From JAGLON01 sp041394985 (GTDB taxonomy: Bacteria > Zixibacteria > MSB-5A5 > GN15 > JAAZOE01), in NCBI GenBank assembly GCA_041394985.1, contig JAWLBI010000001.1, forward strand, positions 2,294,001 through 2,358,000: DNA of 64,000 nucleotides, written 5' to 3'. Shown here piece by piece: positions 23,527 through 32,188 of this stretch. Position numbers and translations under genes: made by a program. The stretch's first letter is position 1, and every line of letters begins with the position of its first letter. A model generated the notes under the pieces. That model did no database searches. It was not told where the DNA came from and saw only the letters and a list, made by a program, of their open reading frames with translations.

Positions 23527-24684
23527 ATGGAAAAACGCGATTATTACGAAGTCCTTGGAGTCGAGAAATCGGCTAATGAGGCTGAAATAAAGAAGGCGTA
23601 TCGGCAAAAGGCGATGCAGTTTCACCCGGATAGAAATCCGGGTGACGCCGAGGCCGAAAATAAGTTCAAAGAGGCCACCGAGGCGTACGAGGTCCTCAAG
23701 GATCCGAACAAGCGCCGCCAGTATGATCAGTTCGGCCATGCCGGAATGGGACAGGGCGCAGGCGGATTCGGAGCCGGTGGATACGGATTCGAGGGATTCG
23801 ACCTCGCCGATGCCCTGCGCGCCTTCATGCGCGACTTCGGCGGCGGAGGATTCGGCGGCTTCGAGGATATCTTCGGCGGTCGCCGCAGACCCAACAATCG
23901 CGGCCGCGACCAACAGGTGCGAGTCAAATTAACGCTCGAGGAAATAGCCTCAGGCGTGAAGAAAAAAATTCGCGTCAAACAGCATGTCACCTGTCCCGAG
24001 TGCTCTGGGCATGGCAGCGCTCCCGGCAGCAGCAAAACAACCTGTCCGCAGTGCAAAGGCGCGGGCCAGGTGCGGCGCATCACTCGCTCGCTGTTCGGGC
24101 AAATGGTCAATGTCACCACCTGCGACATGTGTCGGGGAAGCGGTCAGGTTATCGCGCGACCATGCCCGGTGTGCTCCGGTGAGGGGCGTGTCAGTGATAC
24201 GACCACGGTAAATGTCGATATCCCTGCCGGTGTCGCGCAGGGCAACTATATTCCTATCGAAGGCAAAGGCGAGGCCGGTCGGCAGGGAGGACCTCCGGGC
24301 GATCTCATCGTCGTCATCGAGGAAAAAGATCATGACATCTTCACCCGGCAGGGCGAACACATTGTCTGTCAAGTGCCGATTTCATTCGTAACGGCCGCCC
24401 TGGGCGGAACGATAGAAGTCCCGGCACTCAACGGCAATGCCCACATCGACATCCCGGCCGGAACGCAAACTGGCAAAGTGTTCAAACTGAAAAACGCCGG
24501 CTTGCCGTATCTGCGGCGAAACGGCCGCGGTGATCAGTTGGTACAAGTACAGGTCTGGACGCCGAAAAATCTGAAGGATTCCGATAAGAAACTACTCCGC
24601 AAACTGGAAGAATCGGAATCGTTCAAGCCGCCGAAATCATCGAAGTCATTCTTCGAAAAACTGCGCGAAACGCTCGGAGTATGA
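23527..24684 (+). CDS. dnaJ: Chaperone protein DnaJ (type I Hsp40)
   Basis: The co-chaperone that delivers substrate to DnaK and stimulates its ATPase. The J domain (residues 1-70) has the catalytic HPD in QFHPDRNPG. A Gly/Phe-rich region follows (about 76-122). The four zinc-finger CxxCxGxG repeats are CPECSGHG, CPQCKGAG, CDMCRGSG and CPVCSGEG, and then the two C-terminal substrate-binding barrels. At 385 aa it is a full type I protein. Its stop overlaps the prmA start (ATGATGA), tying the heat-shock genes to the two methyltransferases behind them. Confidence 0.97.
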   Translation: MEKRDYYEVLGVEKSANEAEIKKAYRQKAMQFHPDRNPGDAEAENKFKEATEAYEVLKDPNKRRQYDQFGHAGMGQGAGGFGAGGYGFEGFDLADALRAFMRDFGGGGFGGFEDIFGGRRRPNNRGRDQQVRVKLTLEEIASGVKKKIRVKQHVTCPECSGHGSAPGSSKTTCPQCKGAGQVRRITRSLFGQMVNVTTCDMCRGSGQVIARPCPVCSGEGRVSDTTTVNVDIPAGVAQGNYIPIEGKGEAGRQGGPPGDLIVVIEEKDHDIFTRQGEHIVCQVPISFVTAALGGTIEVPALNGNAHIDIPAGTQTGKVFKLKNAGLPYLRRNGRGDQLVQVQVWTPKNLKDSDKKLLRKLEESESFKPPKSSKSFFEKLRETLGV

Positions 24685-25568
24685 TGAAAAACGGACACAT
24701 CGAAATCGAGAAGTACCACGAGGTCACCATCGAGGTCCTGCAAAAGGACGTCGATGCCGTCTCGAATTACATCATTGAAAACATCTCGACCGGACTTCTG
24801 CTGGAAGATGAGGAAGGCAACAGTCACACCAAAATCCAGTTTTATGTCTCGGTGGATGTTGTCCTCGATGAAAAACTGGCCGGACTGACAACCTATCTCA
24901 AAGAAGTCGATGATTCATACGGGAATATTTCCGTCGCGACGAAGACCATCAACAATATCGACTGGATAGAATCGTATCGCAAATCAGTCGTGCCGATTGA
25001 AATCGGGCATTCGATTGTCATTGCACCGCCCTGGGATAAAGACAATTTCCCCGGCAAGCAGGTTATCGTCATCGAACCGAAGATGGCCTTCGGGACCGGC
25101 AAACATGAAACCACTCGCAGTTGTCTGGCATGTCTGGAAAAACTGGACCTGCAGGGTAAAACGGTCTTCGATCTCGGTTGCGGCTCCGGAATCCTGGGTA
25201 TTTACACCGCCCAAAAGGGAGCCTCACGAGTAGTCAGTTATGATATCGATCAACTGGCCGTCGATAACAGCATCGAAAACTTCGAAATTAACGGTGTCGC
25301 GGATAAATGTTCAGCATATCTCGGAAGCATTGAGGATGCCGACGCGAACGAGCACTTCGATGTCGTCATCGTCAATATCATCAAGAAAGTCATTGTGCCG
25401 ATAGTGCCGCGGCTCAAAGCCATAGTCAAACCGGGCGGGTACATAATTCTCTCCGGCCTGCTGAATCTCGACCAGCCTGATATCGATGCTGCCCTGGCCG
25501 AATGCGGCCTGAGTGAGTATACCATATATCCCGACAATGAGTGGATAACATATACGATTCGTGTATGA
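24681..25568 (+). CDS. prmA: Ribosomal protein L11 methyltransferase PrmA
   Basis: PrmA trimethylates ribosomal protein L11 using S-adenosylmethionine. The 295-residue protein has an N-terminal substrate-recognition domain (about 1-110). The catalytic Rossmann domain follows, with PKMAFGTGKHETT, the SAM-binding DLGCGSGILGI and VNIIKKVI in the NxxxxxL position. It overlaps dnaJ upstream and the rsmE start downstream (ATGA), so all three are translationally coupled. dnaJ-prmA-rsmE is a common gene order. Confidence 0.95.
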   Translation: MMKNGHIEIEKYHEVTIEVLQKDVDAVSNYIIENISTGLLLEDEEGNSHTKIQFYVSVDVVLDEKLAGLTTYLKEVDDSYGNISVATKTINNIDWIESYRKSVVPIEIGHSIVIAPPWDKDNFPGKQVIVIEPKMAFGTGKHETTRSCLACLEKLDLQGKTVFDLGCGSGILGIYTAQKGASRVVSYDIDQLAVDNSIENFEINGVADKCSAYLGSIEDADANEHFDVVIVNIIKKVIVPIVPRLKAIVKPGGYIILSGLLNLDQPDIDAALAECGLSEYTIYPDNEWITYTIRV

Positions 25569-26308
25569 TACAGACATTCACATTCAATCCATCGGATAAA
25601 GACGGCGATCGGATTATCTTATCCGGTCCCGAGGCCAAACATATTTCATCCGTACTGCGACTCGGCAAAGGGGATACCGTTCGATTAATCGACGGTACCG
25701 GCGAGGCGCATATCTGCGAAATTACCGAGTTGGCCCAGAAGTCGGTTATCTGTGGAATTATCAAAACAACGAGAAACAGCGGCGAAGCAGCCCTGAGTGT
25801 GACACTGGCGGTAGGTATATCAACGGCCTCGAAATTCGATACCGTCCTTGAAAAAGGTACCGAAGTCGGTATCTGCCGATTCGTTCCCTTATTGACGGAA
25901 AAGGCCAAAGTCAAACTCGAAAATAAATCGGCCATTGCAAAAAAACTCGATCGCTGGAATCGCGTTTGCGAGGCCGCCGCCAAGCAATCCGGCCGTTCGA
26001 AATTCCCCGCCATTTCCGAACCGATGTCACTCGCCGACTTCATCTCAACGATAAACCCCGAACAGGCAATCCTGTTTCATCCCGAATCGGAAACGACAAA
26101 CCTGAATGACTTCATCAACACCTATAATGAATCCTCGATTACCGTCATTACCGGGCCCGAATCCGGATTCTCAAAAGGCGAAATAGAGTTAATAAAGGGG
26201 AAAAACATCCCGATTATCACTCTCGGCGACAGAATCCTCCGAACCGAAACGGCAGCTATCGTTTGCCCATCGCTCTTGATTTATTTTAAAGAATCATTCA
26301 AAGGCTGA
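25565..26308 (+). CDS. rsmE: 16S rRNA m3U1498 methyltransferase RsmE
   Basis: RsmE methylates N3 of U1498 of 16S rRNA; it is a SPOUT-fold enzyme with a trefoil knot. The 247-residue protein has an N-terminal PUA-like domain (LSGPEAKHISSVLRLGKGDTVRLIDG), KGTEVGICRFVPLLTEKAKV, and the knot motifs TGPESGFSKGEIELI and LGDRILRTETA. The start at 25565 overlaps the prmA stop by 4 bases; a start 8 codons upstream is possible but unneeded. It follows prmA in the heat-shock-led operon. Confidence 0.95.
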   Translation: MIQTFTFNPSDKDGDRIILSGPEAKHISSVLRLGKGDTVRLIDGTGEAHICEITELAQKSVICGIIKTTRNSGEAALSVTLAVGISTASKFDTVLEKGTEVGICRFVPLLTEKAKVKLENKSAIAKKLDRWNRVCEAAAKQSGRSKFPAISEPMSLADFISTINPEQAILFHPESETTNLNDFINTYNESSITVITGPESGFSKGEIELIKGKNIPIITLGDRILRTETAAIVCPSLLIYFKESFKG

Positions 26309-26326
26309 GCCCAATCGTCCGATACT

Positions 26327-27118
26327 ATGGGTATGCAGGAACACATCTATTGGAATATATTTATCGGTTTGCTGGGCATGGCCATCGGCTCGTTTCTGAA
26401 CGTGCTGATTTTCCGCCTGCCCAATAACAAGAAGATCATATTCGAGCGCTCCATGTGTCCGAATTGTCGCATGCCGATACCGTTCTATCTCAACATCCCC
26501 GTTCTGTCATACATGATATTATTCGGCCGATGCAAAATCTGCCGCCATCCCATTTCGCCGCGCTATCCCTTCGTCGAGTTACTCAATGGCGCGCTCTATA
26601 TTCTGTTTTATTACCTGGACGGCCTGACGCCGCTCATGGCAGTTCATTGTTATCTGGCGTCTTCGTTGATCGTGATTTTCTTTATCGATCTCGAACATCA
26701 GATAATCCCCAATAAAGTAACCTATCCCGGCATGATAGTCGGCCTGATCAGCGCCTTGTTCGTAACCCCTCCCGGTATCTTAAATTCGGTCATCGGATTT
26801 TTGGTCGGTGGACTATCGCTCCTGGGCATTGCCTATCTGGGCGAATGGCTCTTCAAAAAGGAAGCTATGGGCGGCGGCGATATCAAGATGGCCGCCATGA
26901 TGGGCGCCTTCGTCGGCTGGCAGAAAATCCTGCTGATTTTCTTCGGCGGGGCCGTTATTGGAATGGTCGTATCGTTGTTCTGGATGATCAGTTCCCGCAA
27001 AATCCGAAGCCAGCGCGTGATTCCGTTCGGACCCTTTTTGGCGATGGCCGCATTGCTCGTTGTCATCTTCGGGGAACAGCTTATCGATTATTACATCAAG
27101 AATGTTCTGATGCTGTAG
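26327..27118 (+). CDS. pilD: Type IV prepilin peptidase/N-methyltransferase (PilD family)
   Basis: A membrane aspartyl protease that trims prepilin leader peptides and methylates the new N-terminus. Residues about 40-80 carry the N-terminal domain with two CxxC pairs (CPNC, CKIC), linked to methyltransferase activity. The two catalytic aspartates lie in FFIDLEHQIIPN and GGGDIKMAAMMG. About eight transmembrane helices follow. At 263 aa it is a full bifunctional form. It sits 18 bases after rsmE, far from the pilus operon at 53973-61824 whose pilins it would process. Its 3' end overlaps the convergent minus-strand gene by 23 bases. Confidence 0.95.
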   Translation: MGMQEHIYWNIFIGLLGMAIGSFLNVLIFRLPNNKKIIFERSMCPNCRMPIPFYLNIPVLSYMILFGRCKICRHPISPRYPFVELLNGALYILFYYLDGLTPLMAVHCYLASSLIVIFFIDLEHQIIPNKVTYPGMIVGLISALFVTPPGILNSVIGFLVGGLSLLGIAYLGEWLFKKEAMGGGDIKMAAMMGAFVGWQKILLIFFGGAVIGMVVSLFWMISSRKIRSQRVIPFGPFLAMAALLVVIFGEQLIDYYIKNVLML

Positions 27119-27572
27119 CCTTCTCTCGCTTGAACAGCGAAATAATCTCCCGGTAGAAAAAAAGAAACCAGATTATCAGCGGCAGGGAATCGTTTAATAT
27201 AAACATCGGCACCATGAACTTGTATGCCGTCTCCGATCCGCTGTACACCGAATACACTTTCGATATTGCGATAATAAGAATAAAATGAACGAGAATAATA
27301 ATCCCCAGCCCATATCCAAGATAAATGATCCGCCTTTTCCACGGAGCATTGGGAAGAGAAATGCAGAGTGCAATATACGGGATAAGACTCGTAAAATGTT
27401 CTATTACCAGTCGAATGCCGGACTTATGAATCCCCAGTAATTTATATACATACATAGCCGCAGGTTTAAACAGCATGGTATATTGCATTTGTAGCCCCTC
27501 ACGCCAGAAATATGTCAGGATGACCGAACTGACTATGAGGCTAAGCAAAAAGACCGACAGATTTCTTATCAC
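27096..27572 (-). CDS. Exosortase-linked small membrane protein
   Basis: A 158-residue protein with about four transmembrane helices and few charged residues outside the C-terminal KREKATASEHS. No motif of a known enzyme is visible. It overlaps the 3' end of the exosortase gene by 32 bases on the same strand, so the two are translationally coupled. I infer a partner role, comparable to the exosortase-associated membrane proteins known from other exosortase loci, but I cannot name the family from sequence alone. The 3' end overlaps the prepilin peptidase gene tail-to-tail. Confidence 0.7.
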   Translation of the reverse strand: MIRNLSVFLLSLIVSSVILTYFWREGLQMQYTMLFKPAAMYVYKLLGIHKSGIRLVIEHFTSLIPYIALCISLPNAPWKRRIIYLGYGLGIIILVHFILIIAISKVYSVYSGSETAYKFMVPMFILNDSLPLIIWFLFFYREIISLFKREKATASEHS

Positions 27573-28131
27573 GATTCACCACCAGGAGAATCCATAGCAC
27601 CCAAACCGTCGTTATCATGAGAATCAGCGTCGCCTGCCAGAAATACAGATGCATAAAATCGAACATGCTGTTATAATGTGCACCGACTATGGTCAAAAAG
27701 ACAATCCGGACCACATTAAATATATACAATGCCGGAATCCCGGCCAAAAATCCATACAATTTCGACCGCCAGCTGGCCGGATAGGCCAACAACGCAGCCA
27801 GAAAGATCAGCATCTCCAGCAATCCGGTACACTCCTCGATAACTTCGATGGAAAATCCATCGAATGTCACGAACCGGTCGCTTATCATTATATCATCAGT
27901 GAACAACCCCAAAACGGTTCCGCAGATTTTCGCCGTAATTGCCATGAATCCCTGAAGTTGGGTATCGAAATGAATCGACAGGAGAGGATAGATGATTGAG
28001 CCGACAATCAGCAAGCCGATAAACAGTCCCAAAAACTGATACAATCGTCTCTTACTTTTATCTATGGCTTTTTTAGGGGTAGACTGCTTCCCTTGGGTTG
28101 TCACAGATTTCTTCTTATGGGATTTGCTCAT
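27541..28131 (-). CDS. Exosortase/archaeosortase family transpeptidase
   Basis: A multi-spanning membrane protein of 196 residues that would cleave and re-anchor exported proteins bearing a C-terminal sorting signal. The three family catalytic residues are all present: Cys101 in EECTG, Arg142 in NVVRIVF and His161 in FMHLYFWQ. The N-terminal 28 residues are lysine-rich and cytosolic; about six helices follow. The short length suits the compact types (such as exosortase H) rather than the long EpsI-containing forms. I saw no protein in the window with a matching PEP-CTERM-like tail. Confidence 0.88.
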   Translation of the reverse strand: MSKSHKKKSVTTQGKQSTPKKAIDKSKRRLYQFLGLFIGLLIVGSIIYPLLSIHFDTQLQGFMAITAKICGTVLGLFTDDIMISDRFVTFDGFSIEVIEECTGLLEMLIFLAALLAYPASWRSKLYGFLAGIPALYIFNVVRIVFLTIVGAHYNSMFDFMHLYFWQATLILMITTVWVLWILLVVNRDKKSVGLFA

Positions 28132-28226
28132 GATAGTAGTATCATACGTAGTTTCGTGTTTATTTCCAATGACTTTTTTCTCTCGCTTACTGTCAACCGG
28201 TTGAAGAATATGCCGAAAACAGAGAT

Positions 28227-30083
28227 ATGCGCGCGATGCTAAATAAATACGAAGCGGAAATGCGATTTGGTCTGGCCGTAATTGTCATTTTATTGCTTTT
28301 TTTAAACTTTGGAACGACTTACATCTTTTTCCAGGGAAAACGCCAGGTCAGCGAGCAAATCGACAACCGCGTTCTGTCCGGCCTCCAGAGAACCGCGCTG
28401 GCCGTACAAAAAAACCAAACCCCGGATATCCCGGCAGATCATCTCACGAATATCAAACAGCAATATCAGATCACCTCAATTTTAGCCGAACAACTTCCGG
28501 CCGCTTCCCGAGACAGCCTTCTGACGTTTATCAGGACGGCAATTATATCGCAAGGGGGTGTGAGGAGTATCGAACAGAAAGAACTCGTTCGACTACTGGA
28601 AGGCGATTTGTTACTCTTATCGGATATGGACGGTTCCCGCCGTACCGGAGTTCAGGTGGCGTCATATTTGCCCGGCCAATATGTTCTCATGACAGTCCAG
28701 ACCAATACCCCGGTATTGGCAGTCTTCGCCAACGCATCGAAACACTCGCTGATTCTGACAAGCATTATCATCCTTTTAATCATTCCGATGACCATTGGCT
28801 TACCGCGGCTGATTCTTAAACCGTTCAAAGCCATGCGCCAGGCCGCTGAAAATGCGGGACGCCTGACAACCGACGAAGAAGGCGATGAGGTCGCACAAAT
28901 TCTTCAATCATACGAAGACACAATCGCCGAATTGACCGGCGCGCAAGATGAGCTCAAGAAACTCTATGCCGCATCATCGAGCAAGGCCCGGCAATTAGAG
29001 AAAATCAATAAATACATCCTCCAATCCATTGCCTCTGGTATCATTCATATCGATGCCGCCGGAAAAGTCATCGAATACAATCGAGCCGCCGAGGAAATCC
29101 TCGGTTATGATCCCTCGCTTGTTCTCGATAAACACTACCTGACGACCTTTCCGGATGATGATGAATTGAATATGATTATCGATGCCGGTATCTCCCGAGG
29201 CCAGGCGACACCGCGGCGTGCAATAGAAATATCCCGGCCCGACGGACAGCATTTTCTGGGCGTTGAAAGCTCGAAAATCTATGACGAATCAGGCGTTGAA
29301 ATCGGCCTTGCCGTGCTGTTCAACGATATCACCGAAATACGGAAACTCCAGTCGGAAGTAGAAATCAATCGCCGTATGGCGGCCCTTGGAGAAATGACTG
29401 CCGGGCTTGCCCACCAACTTCGTAATTCGCTGGCGGCAATTTCCGGGTTTGCGCAATTACTATCGAAGAAAACCTCTGAAAATCCGGCCTTGTCCGATCT
29501 CGCCTCTTCGATTCGCGAAGAAACGACGACATCGGAAAAAATGGTCAGCCGCTTCTTAACCTTTGCCCGGCCGCTCAGTATTAATACCGAACGATTCGAC
29601 CTCAGTGAATTGATCGCGTCAATACTCGAAAAATCCCGATTGACTCCGGGCCTGGAACATGTCTCATTTTCATTCAATGGGGGAGAGCTGCCGCTGCCGG
29701 TCAATGCTGACGGCATGCTTATCAAGGAAGCCCTCTGTAATGTCATCGACAATGCCTGCCAGGCCGTAGATTTTGAAGGGACGGTAGATGTCGCCGTCAG
29801 CGTGTATGAAGGCCTCGTCAATATTCTGATTGCCGACAACGGTTCCGGTATCGACGATTCCATAAAAAATGACCTGTTTACGCCATTTGTCTCCTCACGA
29901 CCGTCCGGTACGGGGCTGGGGCTGGCCTTGACTCATAAAATCATCTCCCTCCACAAGGGCTCGATTACCTTTAACAACCGCACTGAAGGCGGCGCCGTCT
30001 GCCGTATTTCTCTGCCGATTCTGGCCGCTAGCGATAGCGCCTCGGAAATCTCACAAGTCGAGAAAGCCGAGAAAAAAGGGTAG
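28227..30083 (+). CDS. PAS-domain sensor histidine kinase, NtrB-like
   Basis: A membrane sensor kinase of 618 residues. Two transmembrane segments (about 14-34 and 172-195) frame a roughly 140-residue extracytoplasmic domain. Then come a linker helix, a PAS domain (about 265-375: SGIIHIDAAGKVIEYNRAAEEILGY in two parts), and the HisKA H-box GEMTAGLAHQLRNSLAAI with phospho-acceptor His396. The HATPase carries NVIDNACQAV, ADNGSGIDD and GTGLGLALTHKI. The HQLRN box resembles NtrB-type kinases that pair with sigma-54 activators. No response regulator adjoins it. The start could also be the ATG three codons downstream. Confidence 0.92.
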   Translation: MRAMLNKYEAEMRFGLAVIVILLLFLNFGTTYIFFQGKRQVSEQIDNRVLSGLQRTALAVQKNQTPDIPADHLTNIKQQYQITSILAEQLPAASRDSLLTFIRTAIISQGGVRSIEQKELVRLLEGDLLLLSDMDGSRRTGVQVASYLPGQYVLMTVQTNTPVLAVFANASKHSLILTSIIILLIIPMTIGLPRLILKPFKAMRQAAENAGRLTTDEEGDEVAQILQSYEDTIAELTGAQDELKKLYAASSSKARQLEKINKYILQSIASGIIHIDAAGKVIEYNRAAEEILGYDPSLVLDKHYLTTFPDDDELNMIIDAGISRGQATPRRAIEISRPDGQHFLGVESSKIYDESGVEIGLAVLFNDITEIRKLQSEVEINRRMAALGEMTAGLAHQLRNSLAAISGFAQLLSKKTSENPALSDLASSIREETTTSEKMVSRFLTFARPLSINTERFDLSELIASILEKSRLTPGLEHVSFSFNGGELPLPVNADGMLIKEALCNVIDNACQAVDFEGTVDVAVSVYEGLVNILIADNGSGIDDSIKNDLFTPFVSSRPSGTGLGLALTHKIISLHKGSITFNNRTEGGAVCRISLPILAASDSASEISQVEKAEKKG

Positions 30084-30152
30084 CAAACGGCCTGATTTTT
30101 ATTATATTAGCCGCACGAAAATACGAATGTCCAGTCCCGATATGGAGGAGCA

Positions 30153-30713
30153 ATGATCACTGCCGCTGAATTCAGAAAAGGCATGCGGGTTCTTGTTGAA
30201 GGCGAACCGTACGTTATCGTCGAATTTAATCATGCCAAAATGGGCCGCGGCCGGCCGCATACGAAGGCGAAAATGAAACACCTGATTACCGGCGCGGTTT
30301 TTGAAAAATCGTATTTGTCGAGTGAATCGTTCGGCCTGCCGGACCTCGAAAATAGAAAAATGCAGTACCTGTATAACGATGCCGACGGCTATCATTTCAT
30401 GGATACCGAGACGTACGAACAGTCATTCCTGTCCGAGGAAAGCCTCGGCGATACCCGCTGGTATCTGATGGAGAACCACGAATATACGATTCTGTTCTTC
30501 GAAGGGCGCGCGATTTCTCTGGATATGCCGGCCTCGGTCGTTCTCGAAGTCACCGACGCCGAACCGGCCGTCAAAGGCGATACCGTCTCGAATATCCAAA
30601 AGGGTATAACAGTCGAAACGGGTCTGCAACTGAAAGCTCCGCTGTTTATCAAAATCGGAGACAAGATCAAAATCGATACCCGCACGGGTGAATATCTCGA
30701 GCGGTCCAACTAA
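30153..30713 (+). CDS. efp: Translation elongation factor P
   Basis: EF-P rescues ribosomes stalled at polyproline. The 186-residue protein shows the three-domain layout: a KOW-like N-terminus (EFRKGMRVLVEGEPYVIVEF), central LENRKMQYLYNDADGYHFMD and the C-terminal GDTVSNIQKGITVETG with IDTRTGEYLER. The residue at the tip of the first domain, lysine 34 in E. coli, is arginine (KMGRGRP, R32), so lysine-type modification is not expected here. Its stop abuts the GTG of the next gene, and GGAGG lies upstream. Confidence 0.96.
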   Translation: MITAAEFRKGMRVLVEGEPYVIVEFNHAKMGRGRPHTKAKMKHLITGAVFEKSYLSSESFGLPDLENRKMQYLYNDADGYHFMDTETYEQSFLSEESLGDTRWYLMENHEYTILFFEGRAISLDMPASVVLEVTDAEPAVKGDTVSNIQKGITVETGLQLKAPLFIKIGDKIKIDTRTGEYLERSN

Positions 30714-31355
30714 GTGTCCGACGAGCTGTGGCCAATTATCGGGGTCGATGAATCGGGAAAAGGCGATTTCTTCGGCCCCCTCGTTATCGCCGGTGTCCTG
30801 ATCGAGGAGTGGGATGTTCTCGCCCTGGAGGATATCGGCGTTCGCGACTCAAAAAAAATCACCGATAAGAAAATCCTCAGTCTGGCAGCCGTTATCCGCG
30901 AAAAGTATGTCTGCAATACGGTCGTTATCATGCCGGAAAAATACAATCAGCTCTATCTCAAGATTCGCAACCTGAACAAACTGCTCGGCTGGGGACACGC
31001 CAAAGTCATAGAAAATATCCTGACTGAAAAACCGGCACCGGCTGCCATCAGCGATAAATTCGGCAAAGACCATTTCATCACCGATAACCTGCAGGAAAAA
31101 GGCAAACAGATCGATTTGATTCAAAAGGTCAGGGGCGAGGCTCATCCGGCCGTGGCCGCGGCCTCGGTGCTGGCCCGGGCCGAGTTTATCAATCGAATGG
31201 ACGGCCTCTCGCGACAATACGGTATTTCCTTTCACAAAGGCGCCTCAGCGGCCGTCGATGCCGTCGGCCGAGATTTCGTCCGCATAAACGGTGAGGGGAT
31301 GCTGAATAAAGTCGCCAAACTCCACTTCAAGAATTATCAAAAAATCATGGCATGA
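30714..31355 (+). CDS. Ribonuclease HIII-like protein, without the usual N-terminal domain
   Basis: An RNase H type 2 fold enzyme that cuts RNA in RNA-DNA hybrids. GVDESGKGDFFGPLV is characteristic of RNase HIII; further conserved acidic residues occur in RDSKK, SDKFG and the RGEAHPAVAAASVLAR segment. At 213 residues it lacks the roughly 80-100-residue substrate-binding domain that precedes the catalytic domain in Bacillus RNase HIII, yet the GTG start abuts the efp stop, so no upstream domain has been lost by mis-annotation. It is translationally coupled to efp and to the next gene. Confidence 0.85.
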   Translation: MSDELWPIIGVDESGKGDFFGPLVIAGVLIEEWDVLALEDIGVRDSKKITDKKILSLAAVIREKYVCNTVVIMPEKYNQLYLKIRNLNKLLGWGHAKVIENILTEKPAPAAISDKFGKDHFITDNLQEKGKQIDLIQKVRGEAHPAVAAASVLARAEFINRMDGLSRQYGISFHKGASAAVDAVGRDFVRINGEGMLNKVAKLHFKNYQKIMA

Positions 31356-32125
31356 ACAGTCGGTTACGAAACATACTAAATGACCGCATCTTGGGCGCAT
31401 CGACGCTCTACCGACAGACTCTCGAACTCCTTCTCTCAGATACATCATATCATGCAGTTTCAAAAGCACGCAAAGTTGCTCAACAACTGAGAAAACGTTT
31501 TCCGGAAATGGCCGTATTTGCCTATTTGGAAAATCGCCTCGATACGGCAAATGACGCGACTATCCCGAATCTTCTCGGCGAGTTACTAAACGAAGTTGAC
31601 AAATCAATAGATGCCATTTGTCGGGAAGTCGGTCGCTACTGGAAAAAGCCCCGGCGCATCGTAACGCTGTCTCGCTCTTCTGTCGTCACCGCGGTTATCA
31701 CTAAAAAGAAACAATTCGTTGCTTCGGTGCTCATTTCTGAATCCTCCCCGAAAAGAGAAGGAATACTGACGGCCAAGACGCTGGCGAGTCAGAAGATCGA
31801 TGTCGAAGTCGTCACCGATGCCGCATTACCGGGTATGGTTCGAAAAGACGACTTAGTATTACTTGGCGCCGACAGCATTGGCCCAGACTACATCATAAAC
31901 AAAACCGGTTCTTTTTCGCTGGCACTGGCAGCAAAACAGGTGAAGGCTTCGGTATTCGTAGTGGCCGAACCATTCAAGCGATTGCCGCTGCATCAAGCTG
32001 TTGTCGGACCGAATCTCCAGCCGCCGAGTGAAATATACAAAACGACATCGCGATATATTCAGGTCACGAATCGATATTTCGAAAAAGTCCCGCTGGCCTT
32101 AATCGATAGAATTATTACCGGATAA
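31352..32125 (+). CDS. eIF2B alpha/beta/delta-family protein
   Basis: A 257-residue member of the family that contains translation factor eIF2B subunits, methylthioribose-1-phosphate isomerase and ribose-1,5-bisphosphate isomerase. The Rossmann-like C-terminal half has TLASQKIDVEVVTDAA, LVLLGADSIGPDYIINKTGS and VFVVAEPFKRLP. LGAD retains the aspartate conserved in the sugar-phosphate isomerases. In bacteria the function is usually sugar-phosphate isomerisation, but the substrate cannot be deduced. It overlaps the RNase H stop by 4 bases. Confidence 0.85.
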   Translation: MNSRLRNILNDRILGASTLYRQTLELLLSDTSYHAVSKARKVAQQLRKRFPEMAVFAYLENRLDTANDATIPNLLGELLNEVDKSIDAICREVGRYWKKPRRIVTLSRSSVVTAVITKKKQFVASVLISESSPKREGILTAKTLASQKIDVEVVTDAALPGMVRKDDLVLLGADSIGPDYIINKTGSFSLALAAKQVKASVFVVAEPFKRLPLHQAVVGPNLQPPSEIYKTTSRYIQVTNRYFEKVPLALIDRIITG

Positions 32126-32155
32126 AAAAAAGCCGGGGAGGGCGTACTCCCCGGC
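32123..32155 (-). terminator. Terminator for the minus-strand lipoprotein gene
   Basis: GCCGGGGAG (32132-32140) pairs with CTCCCCGGC (32147-32155) around a 6-base loop. The A-run just left of it gives a U-tail on the minus strand. It lies right after the plus-strand stop at 32125 and may affect both transcripts. Confidence 0.9.
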
Positions 32156-32188
32156 CGAGTTACACATGCAAGTGAGTTGACAGCAAAT

